From: SAR202 cluster bacterium AD-804-J14_MRT_500m
Lineage (GTDB): Bacteria > Chloroflexota > Dehalococcoidia > UBA3495 > GCA-2712585
Assembly: GCA_009391275.1 (NCBI GenBank)
Contig: VEXF01000059.1
Location: forward strand, 1 to 5,161
Length of the DNA: 5,161 nt
Direction: 5' to 3'
This document shows positions 1-5,161 of this stretch, piece after piece. Below the pieces are notes generated by a model that worked only from the letters and a program-made list of their open reading frames with translations, was not told the DNA's origin and searched no databases. The position numbers and the translations under genes were made by a program. The first letter of the stretch is position 1, and every line of letters begins with the position of its first letter.

Positions 1-78
1 CTCGTGAAGCCCAGCAGCCTCAACTACCACATCGGCTCCAATCCCACCAGTCAGTTCCGATACCGCATCGGTGACGTT
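1..78 (-). other. Dehydrogenase-like segment joined in frame to the trpS 5' part (possible chimera junction near 78)
   Basis: The last 26 visible codons of the trpS frame read NVTDAVSELTGGIGADVVVE and then AAGLHE. This does not fit TrpRS. It closely resembles the nucleotide-binding domain of zinc-type medium-chain dehydrogenases (sorbitol, threonine and alcohol dehydrogenase group), where a helix of the type DAVRELTGGxGADVVIEAVG precedes a beta strand. The switch falls around codons 166-169, roughly positions 76-84, where ARE/EN could be shared by both parents. The segment also looks somewhat richer in G and C than the rest of trpS. The dehydrogenase assignment rests on recall of the family pattern over a short stretch. 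Whether the join exists in a genome or only in an assembly cannot be told from the window. Confidence 0.65.
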
Positions 79-579
79 CTCGCGGGCTAACTCGAGATGA
101 GGAAGCTGGTCTTCTCCGACCGGAACCGTGTCACCTTTGTAAAGAATAATATCGGCTGTTTGGAGGACCGGATAGCCCACTAGGCCGTAGTTGACTGATT
201 CGTCGGTCTGCTGCATCTGGCGTATCTTTTCTTTAAACGTTGGAACGCGCATGAGCCAACCCATGGGAGTAATCATGCTAAGTAGAGCATGAAGGGTGAG
301 GACCTCAGGGACGTGGGATTGGACAAAGATCACGCTGGATTCGGGGTCTAGTCCAGCAGCCAGCCAATCAAGCACCATCTCTCGGATGTTAGGTTGTATG
401 TTTTTGACTTCGTCTGGTGATTGAAGTGTAGTTAAAGCGTGAATATCTACTACGCAATAGTAACATTCATATTCGTTTTGAAGCTCCACCCAATTCATCA
501 AGGCACCTAAGTAATTGCCTAAATGGAGTCGGCCCGTTGGGCGCATGCCCGACAATACGCGCCCTTTTTTATCAGTCAT
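1..579 (-). CDS. trpS: Tryptophanyl-tRNA synthetase, N-terminal part (partial; 3' end diverges into dehydrogenase-like sequence)
   Basis: TrpRS (class Ic) charges tRNA-Trp with tryptophan in the cytoplasm. The frame opens at ATG 579 and stays open for 193 codons to the window edge. Residues 7-27 carry the family start, with GMRPTGRLHLGNYLGAL holding the HIGH-type signature HLGN at 19-22. Further on are VVDIHALTT (43-51), then GYPVLQTADIILY and VPVGEDQLPHLELARE (to residue 167), all typical of the TrpRS Rossmann core. From about residue 168 the match stops: TrpRS should continue with an IAxxFN-like helix and later KMSKS, but dehydrogenase-like residues follow. ATG 579 is the first possible start, because an in-frame TGA lies four codons upstream (591-589). 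No Shine-Dalgarno is visible; the bases before ATG read ctacctcc. The gene lies 61 bases downstream of argS on the same strand. TrpRS identity of residues 1-167 is very secure; the state of the 3' part is not. Confidence 0.93.
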   Translation of the reverse strand, partial: MTDKKGRVLSGMRPTGRLHLGNYLGALMNWVELQNEYECYYCVVDIHALTTLQSPDEVKNIQPNIREMVLDWLAAGLDPESSVIFVQSHVPEVLTLHALLSMITPMGWLMRVPTFKEKIRQMQQTDESVNYGLVGYPVLQTADIILYKGDTVPVGEDQLPHLELARENVTDAVSELTGGIGADVVVEAAGLHE

Positions 580-608
580 GGAGGTAGTTCATGGTATTTC
601 TAGGAAGT

Positions 609-625
609 CTAGCACGCGGTGCTAG
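609..625. repeat. Perfect inverted repeat (hairpin) between argS and trpS
   Basis: Positions 609-615 (ctagcac) pair perfectly with 619-625 (gtgctag) across a 3-base loop, giving a 7-bp stem. On the minus strand it begins 16 bases after the argS stop and ends 30 bases before the trpS ATG. No T-run follows on either strand, so it is not a standard intrinsic terminator. It could act as a 3'-end stabiliser or processing site, or be chance; the function is unknown. Confidence 0.45.
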
Positions 626-640
626 TGCTGACAAAGACTC

Positions 641-2317
641 CTACATGCGTTCTGGAGTGGACATTCCCATTAAACGGAGTACCTTTGATAGGACTATACC
701 TGCCGATTCCACTAACTTAAGCCGAGCTAGGGTCATATTATAATCTGCTGGATCGTTGGATAGTACGCGACAGTTTTCGTAGAACCAATGGAAACTGGCT
801 GCTAACTCTAGCGCGTAGTGGGGCAGATGATGAGGTTCTAGTGATTGTGCCATTTGTTCTATTAATTCCGGGAAGATCAGCATTTTACGGATCATCGTCA
901 ATTCGTTGGGATCCGTCAAAAGCGAGACATCGCCAGCATCCCAATCGATTTCCCTGCCACCAGCACTATCTAAAATACTGGATACTCTGGCGTGGGCGTA
1001 CTGGACATAATAGACGGGGTTATCTGAGGACTCCTTTGTGGCTAGTTCCATGTCGAAATCCATTTGCGAACCGGGTGCTCGCGCAAGGAAAAAATAACGG
1101 CAAGCATCGGATCCAACCTCATCTACAAGCTCCCGCAACGTCACAAACTCCCCGGTTCTCTTAGAGGCTTTTACTAGTTCTTGACCACGTTTTAGTGTGA
1201 CCATCTGGGATATTATGATGTCCAGATGGGCCGGATCTATCCCTAGGGCGCCTACCGCAGCTTTGAGTCGGGAGACATGTCCTTGGTGATCTGCTCCCCA
1301 TATGTTAATCACTCGATCAAAACCCCGTTTTAGAAACTTATTGTTATGATAGGCAATATCTGATGCAAAGTAAGTGGGGGCTCCGCTTGAACGCACCACC
1401 ACATTGTCTTTCTGTTCGCCAGATGCAGTGGATGTAAGCCAAAGTGCGCCATCGCGGAGGGCAAGATATCCTCCATCCTGTAATTTTTTGATGGTTTCTG
1501 CATACTCACCGGACTCGAAGAGTTGATGCTCAGGGAACCAAACATCGAAGTGAACGCCAAGGGTTGAGAGATCATTCTTGATCATACTCACCATTTTTTG
1601 TCGGGCAATTGGAGCTAATTTTGTGAGGGCGTCATTCTTCTTCATATTGATATAACTGTCACCCGAGTCGGACTTGATCTCCTCGGCTAAATCTACAACG
1701 TAGCTTCCCTGATACCCGCCAGATGGTATGTCAGCTTCGTGTCCGAGGGTCTGGAGGTATCGAGATAATACGGAGTCATAGAAGAGGTCCATTTGTGTCC
1801 CGGCGTCATTGATGTAATATTCCCGGGAGACGATATGGCCGGCGGCTTCTAGGATCGATGCAAGCGTACTTCCTAACACAGCACCACGGGCGTGACCTAC
1901 ATGAACAGGGCCGGTTGGGTTAACGCTAACGAATTCCACCATGATTCGTTTGGGGTGTTCCACTGTGAGAGTTCCGAACGTTTCACTAGATTGACGGATT
2001 AATTCTACTTGTTTCTGAAGCCAAGATTGACTGAGAAAAAAGTTTATGAAGCCGGGTGGAGCAGATGAGACCTGCGATAGCTCCCCGCCTTCAGCGATCA
2101 AATCGACTAAGGTATCTGCGATTTTTATCGGCGATATGCGAGTGGATCGAGCGAGGCGGAGGGGAAGGCTGGTCGCGAAATCCCCGTGGTCGGGATTGGC
2201 TGGATGTTCTATCATGGGGTCTGGCATCGATGACAAAGGCAATGCGCCGCTTTCCTTGGCAAGTTTCAACGCATTTGTGATCTTTTCGACTATGATCTCT
2301 TTAATAAGGGGCGACAT
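641..2317 (-). CDS. argS: Arginyl-tRNA synthetase (complete)
   Basis: ArgRS (class Ia) activates arginine and transfers it to tRNA-Arg in the cytoplasm; unlike most synthetases it needs the tRNA for activation. The protein is 558 residues, normal for the family. Residues 1-92 form the N-terminal tRNA D-loop-recognition domain, with the typical NPDHGDFATSLPLRLA block at 41-56. The catalytic core starts with VEFVSVNPTGPVHVGHARGA, whose HIGH-type motif is HVGH at 139-142. REYYINDAGTQ (165-175) and NIWGADHQGHVSRLKAA (338-354) are further core signatures. The KMSKS-loop equivalent is KASKRTG at 383-389. The DALR-type anticodon-binding domain starts near YVQYAHARV (437-445), and the chain ends in STPERM, close to the usual APERM C-terminus, so both ends are intact. 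The start is ATG 2317; no good ribosome-binding site is seen (aggaa lies 15 bases upstream). It precedes trpS by 61 bases, suggesting a shared transcript. Confidence 0.98.
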   Translation of the reverse strand: MSPLIKEIIVEKITNALKLAKESGALPLSSMPDPMIEHPANPDHGDFATSLPLRLARSTRISPIKIADTLVDLIAEGGELSQVSSAPPGFINFFLSQSWLQKQVELIRQSSETFGTLTVEHPKRIMVEFVSVNPTGPVHVGHARGAVLGSTLASILEAAGHIVSREYYINDAGTQMDLFYDSVLSRYLQTLGHEADIPSGGYQGSYVVDLAEEIKSDSGDSYINMKKNDALTKLAPIARQKMVSMIKNDLSTLGVHFDVWFPEHQLFESGEYAETIKKLQDGGYLALRDGALWLTSTASGEQKDNVVVRSSGAPTYFASDIAYHNNKFLKRGFDRVINIWGADHQGHVSRLKAAVGALGIDPAHLDIIISQMVTLKRGQELVKASKRTGEFVTLRELVDEVGSDACRYFFLARAPGSQMDFDMELATKESSDNPVYYVQYAHARVSSILDSAGGREIDWDAGDVSLLTDPNELTMIRKMLIFPELIEQMAQSLEPHHLPHYALELAASFHWFYENCRVLSNDPADYNMTLARLKLVESAGIVLSKVLRLMGMSTPERM

Positions 2318-2342
2318 TCTATCTGGATGAGCTTCCTACAGG

Positions 2343-2363
2343 GTGGGGGTAGAATGCTACCAC
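2343..2363 (-). promoter_or_regulatory. Bulged hairpin in the argS leader
   Basis: On the minus strand gtggtag (2363-2357) pairs with the complementary arm ending at 2343 across a 4-base loop (catt). The result is a 7-bp stem interrupted by a 3-base CCC bulge (2347-2349). It ends about 25 bases before the argS start, so it would lie in the 5' leader of the argS mRNA. No T-run follows and no T-box sequence is present. A regulatory role is inferred from position only. Confidence 0.3.
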
Positions 2364-2477
2364 AGGGAAATGCAAGCTAGCTAGGATTATGAGCACGTGC
2401 TGAACAGATTGTGATCGGCGATGTAGATGAATTGATTTGCCGAGTAGAAGCTGATTTACCGTATAGAATTTGCTTGT

Positions 2478-2520
2478 TAGGGAGTGATGGTTAAGTTCAT
2501 TCTTCCCAACAACCTCCCTA
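2478..2520 (-). repeat. Inverted repeat downstream of recG
   Basis: The arms tagggag (2478-2484) and ctcccta (2514-2520) are exact reverse complements separated by 29 bases. The element begins about 88 bases past the recG stop on the minus strand. The long loop and the absence of a T-run argue against an intrinsic terminator; it could be a weak 3' structure or chance. Confidence 0.25.
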
Positions 2521-2608
2521 GTGGCATCTGAATGCGACCATTGGAGGACACATATTAAACAAGGCGATTGAGCTAAAACCCTATAAGACGATGGGTTGCG
2601 GATAAGTA

Positions 2609-5059
2609 CTAGGTTTCATCAGAAGACACTTTTGCCATAAACCGAGCAATCTCTTTTGCTAGATGACGGTGTTCTAGGTTCGTGAGGTTAGGATCGTTCA
2701 TAATGATTGCGTTTGCGGTTTCTCTCGCCTGATTGAGCAGATCAATGTCCGTTAGACGAGCCATTCGAAGGGCTGGTAGTCCACTCTGCCGTGTTCCAAA
2801 CAAATCCCCAGGACCGCGCAGGCTGAGATCTACTTCCGCTAACTTAAACCCATCGTGGATTCTCTCGACAGCGGACAGCCGTTCTTGAGCCAGTTTTGAA
2901 GGACTTTCCGATAGTAACAGGCAGTAACTTTTGTGATTCCCACGGCCAACCCGGCCTCTGAATTGATGGAGTTGAGCTAGCCCAAATCTATCAGCGGCCT
3001 CAATCATCATGACAGATGCGTTGGGTATATCTATCCCAACTTCTACCACCGGTGTAGATATAAGAATATCCAATTCACCCGCACTAAATTGGGACATGAC
3101 AGTTTCTTTGGCCTTTGCACTCAACTTACCGTGAAGAAGGCCTAATTTGAGGTCAGGGAACACTTCAGAACTTAGCCGGTCGAATTCTTCGGTTGCGGCC
3201 TTGGCTTCTATAGAATCTGACTCTTCTATGAGTGGGCAAATCACGAAGGCTTGGCGCCCAGTTTGGACCTGATCTCTGACAAATTCATAGGCAGCGATCC
3301 GTTTTTCCGGTGGTACCCAGCGTGTGATTATTTTTTGGCGACCCGGTGGTAGTTCATCCAGAATTGAAATATCGAGGTCGCCGAAAAGGGTGTGGGCGAG
3401 TGTCCTGGGGATGGGAGTGGCTGACATAATAAGCATGTGGGGAATGGAGTTACCTTTTCCACGAAGGGCAGCGCGTTGCATGACTCCAAATCGATGCTGT
3501 TCATCCACAACAGCAAGCCCCAAATTTGGCATTTTCATCTCTTGCTGGATAAGGGCTTGAGTTCCTATCAATATGTCTAGGGTGCCGTCGGCAGCACGGC
3601 TTTGGATTTCTCCTCTAAACGACTTGCGAGTGCTGCCCGTGACAAGACCTATTGAGATGGGGTGAGCGTAATGATCAATGTACGCAGTTATCAAGTTATT
3701 TTGTTGCACTGGTTTGGAAAATTCCCCCATCAGATTAGCTATAGTTTTAAAATGCTGTTCAGCAAGTACTTCTGTGGGAACCATGATTGATCCCTGGAAA
3801 CCATCCACGACAGCTGCTAGAAGGGCAGCCAATGCCACTACAGTCTTTCCACTTCCTACTTCTCCTTGAAGCAAACGGCTCATTGCCGGTGACCCTCGCT
3901 CCATATCAGTCAATGTCTCTATAAGGCACCGTTCTTGAGCATTAGTAAAAGAGAAAGGGAGCCGATCCCGAAATTTGGTGAGTACCTGCTGATCTACTTT
4001 AATAGGAAGACCATGAGAGTCTTGTTGCCATGCTTGGCGACGTCGCTGGACTGCGATCTGCAACAACAACAGTTCATCGAAAGCAAGGCGGCGGCGTGCT
4101 GTTTCCCAAGAGGCTAGGTCATCTGGAAAGTGCGCCTGAAATATGGCTGAACGCAGGGTTGGTAGGGTTAGTTGTTGACGAAACTCATCTGGCAGAAATT
4201 CTTCTATGCATGATCCGTATCGGTCTAGAGATTGCCAATTGAGACGACGCATTGTTCTAGCTGTCAGACCTTCAGTGAGAGGGTAAATGGGGACTAGCCG
4301 GGCGGCATGTATGATTGGATTATCAGAACCTAAAATCTCATAATCAGGAGATTCCAGGACTCGTTCTCTACGAAAAAGACCCACCTTGCCACTCAACGCA
4401 ACTTGAGTCCCTGAAGTGAGTTGACGGGCTAAATAGGTTTGTCCGAACCAGATGACTCTAAGATTTCCAGTCTCGTCTCCCACGACAGCTTCAGTGGCTC
4501 GGAGACTTCCCTTTCGCCCCATACGTATTTGCCTTGCCTCCCAAACGTTAACAATTATACTGGCCTCAGACCCCGGCATTAGGTCCGAGACCTTGGATTG
4601 TTGGGAATAGTCATTGTGGCGCTTTGGGAAGATATAAAGTAAATCTCGTATGGAGGAAACGTCTAGTCGTCGGAGTTTGATAGCAGTTTTTGCATCTACT
4701 CCTTTAAGGTCGGTAACAGGTGCGTCTATTGATATGCACACCTTCGGGTTGGGAGGCGGTTTCTTTGTTTTGATGAGGTCTGTAGTATGCGGGGTTTTTG
4801 AAACTGTGTTTGCGAGAAGACGCAGCCAACGCTTTACTAAAACTTCTCGTTTGGCAGAGCTAAGACCATCATAGCTACATGATAAGAGAGCTTGTGTCTC
4901 TGGTTGCTGTTGGAACAATTCTTTTAATTCTGGGGACCAACGATGGATGAATTTATCAAGCCCGCCTATAACGGCCGTATTGCCGTAGTGATGTGCCTTC
5001 TCTAACTTCAAGATGTTCTCGAAGGAATCCAGCGATAAACGGTTAGTGCGAGGGGTCAT
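2609..5059 (-). CDS. recG: ATP-dependent DNA helicase RecG (complete, with N-terminal extension)
   Basis: RecG is a superfamily 2 double-strand DNA translocase that remodels stalled replication forks and branch-migrates Holliday junctions. The protein is 816 residues, longer than the 693 of E. coli RecG. The surplus is an N-terminal helical region of about 110 residues (for example NTAVIGGLDKFIHRW at 27-41), as found in Thermotoga- and Chloroflexota-type RecG. The wedge domain follows (about 113-300): VTDLKGVDAKTAIKLRRL, IFPKRHNDY (143-151) and an OB-fold stretch GDETGNLRVIWFGQTYL (194-210). Helicase motifs are intact: FTNAQ (371-375), Walker A GEVGSGKT (399-406), MVPTEVLAEQH (426-436), GTQALIQ (499-505), DEQH (519-522), SATPIPRTL (546-554), LLHGKLS (641-647), and motif VI QFRGRVGRG (699-707). 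The RecG-specific TRG region is DLSLRGPGDLFGTRQSG (744-760). Walker A has Glu where Asp is usual. ATG 5059 is the only sensible start because an in-frame TAA, the degV stop, lies four codons upstream. The 12-base gap to degV implies co-transcription. Confidence 0.98.
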   Translation of the reverse strand: MTPRTNRLSLDSFENILKLEKAHHYGNTAVIGGLDKFIHRWSPELKELFQQQPETQALLSCSYDGLSSAKREVLVKRWLRLLANTVSKTPHTTDLIKTKKPPPNPKVCISIDAPVTDLKGVDAKTAIKLRRLDVSSIRDLLYIFPKRHNDYSQQSKVSDLMPGSEASIIVNVWEARQIRMGRKGSLRATEAVVGDETGNLRVIWFGQTYLARQLTSGTQVALSGKVGLFRRERVLESPDYEILGSDNPIIHAARLVPIYPLTEGLTARTMRRLNWQSLDRYGSCIEEFLPDEFRQQLTLPTLRSAIFQAHFPDDLASWETARRRLAFDELLLLQIAVQRRRQAWQQDSHGLPIKVDQQVLTKFRDRLPFSFTNAQERCLIETLTDMERGSPAMSRLLQGEVGSGKTVVALAALLAAVVDGFQGSIMVPTEVLAEQHFKTIANLMGEFSKPVQQNNLITAYIDHYAHPISIGLVTGSTRKSFRGEIQSRAADGTLDILIGTQALIQQEMKMPNLGLAVVDEQHRFGVMQRAALRGKGNSIPHMLIMSATPIPRTLAHTLFGDLDISILDELPPGRQKIITRWVPPEKRIAAYEFVRDQVQTGRQAFVICPLIEESDSIEAKAATEEFDRLSSEVFPDLKLGLLHGKLSAKAKETVMSQFSAGELDILISTPVVEVGIDIPNASVMMIEAADRFGLAQLHQFRGRVGRGNHKSYCLLLSESPSKLAQERLSAVERIHDGFKLAEVDLSLRGPGDLFGTRQSGLPALRMARLTDIDLLNQARETANAIIMNDPNLTNLEHRHLAKEIARFMAKVSSDET

Positions 5060-5071
5060 GGCCAGCCTAGT

Positions 5072-5161
5072 TTAGCATGACCTTGGTATTAGAGATTCGG
5101 CAGAACGGTGCACTGCCACTCCAATTAAGCCTGGACCGCAATGTGTGCCGATGATTGGGCC
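5072..5161 (-). CDS. DegV family protein, C-terminal end (partial)
   Basis: Twenty-nine codons and a TAA enter from the right edge on the minus strand. The residues GPIIGTHCGPGLIGVAVHRS match the conserved C-terminal block of DegV-family proteins, GPxxGTHxGPGxxGV. In characterised FakB members the family binds a fatty acid for presentation to a fatty acid kinase, and a late conserved histidine contacts the lipid carboxylate; the His at position 7 of this fragment may be that residue. The last nine residues (AESLIPRSC) are not conserved. The stop lies 12 bases before the recG start, so the two genes are probably in one operon. Only the tail is visible, so neither the N-terminal domain nor the ligand can be judged. 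Confidence 0.8.
   Translation of the reverse strand, partial: GPIIGTHCGPGLIGVAVHRSAESLIPRSC

Larger units (their letters stand above)
2318..2608. other. Intergenic spacer between recG and argS, no convincing gene
   Basis: This 291-base stretch is the longest non-coding interval in the window and should hold the recG 3' end and the argS promoter and leader. I found two inverted repeats (2478-2520 and 2343-2363) and short perfect palindromes, gcacgtgc at 2393-2400 and agctagct at 2375-2382. A weak -10-like cataat sits on the minus strand at 2391-2386 without a good -35 partner. There is no T-box consensus or other riboswitch that I can recognise, and no ORF with a credible start and ribosome-binding site. 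Confidence 0.6.

Noticed and set aside
841..1164. Plus-strand ORF of 107 codons inside argS
   Set aside because: It lies wholly opposite the argS coding sequence, has no family features, and is a reverse-strand shadow. The same holds for the other short ORFs within argS and recG on either strand.
2341..2363. Possible T-box antiterminator before argS (gggtgg is seen on the plus strand)
   Set aside because: The resemblance is on the wrong strand. The transcribed strand lacks the conserved T-box bulge sequence and there is no following terminator.
2386..2391. Minus-strand cataat as a possible -10 box for argS
   Set aside because: No TTGACA-like hexamer lies 16-18 bases upstream, so a promoter call is not supported beyond position.
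2411..2494. Plus-strand 27-codon frame from GTG 2411, reading VIGDVDELICRVEADLPYRI and ending LLGSDG; it faintly recalls the start of a minimal nucleotidyltransferase
   Set aside because: It is very short, has no ribosome-binding site, and the resemblance is limited to a few residues without the catalytic GSxxxG/D pattern. It may be a relic at most.
2319..2615. Minus-strand frame open across nearly the whole recG-argS spacer (about 98 codons)
   Set aside because: It has no ATG and no plausible early GTG/TTG start, shows no recognisable motif, and its composition (many His, Ser, Leu) does not look like a real protein. Chance openness is a sufficient explanation.
5060..5071. Search for a promoter or terminator between degV and recG
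   Set aside because: The gap is only 12 bases with no hairpin, so the genes are best read as co-transcribed.

Overview
The window holds four protein-coding genes, all on the minus strand, so transcription runs from the right edge to the left. In that order they are: the last 29 codons of a DegV-family fatty-acid-binding protein gene (5161-5072); a complete recG for the branched-DNA helicase (5059-2609); a 291-base intergenic stretch (2608-2318); a complete argS for arginyl-tRNA synthetase (2317-641); a 61-base gap with a perfect hairpin; and the 5' part of trpS for tryptophanyl-tRNA synthetase (579-1), which runs off the left edge. I see no rRNA, tRNA, CRISPR array, insertion sequence or phage gene.

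The content is mostly housekeeping: two aminoacyl-tRNA synthetases for translation, a fork-rescue helicase for genome maintenance, and a lipid-handling DegV protein. degV and recG are separated by 12 bases and are probably co-transcribed. argS and trpS form a second plausible unit behind the longer spacer. Base composition is moderate (by eye, mid-40s % GC). RecG carries an N-terminal helical extension of about 110 residues ahead of its wedge domain. That extension and the degV-recG neighbourhood resemble what I recall from Chloroflexota, especially Dehalococcoidia/SAR202-like marine lineages. This placement is an inference, not something the sequence proves.

The one anomaly is at the extreme left. 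The trpS frame is a normal TrpRS through about residue 167 (HLELARE). It then continues, in frame and without a stop, into residues that look like the Rossmann-fold part of a medium-chain (zinc-type) alcohol/sorbitol dehydrogenase (LTGGIGADVVVEAAG). The KMSKS-bearing C-terminal half of TrpRS is not visible. This is either an assembly chimera at a contig edge or a real gene-breaking rearrangement; an assembly chimera is the more economical reading. I found no convincing new biological system in the rest of the window.
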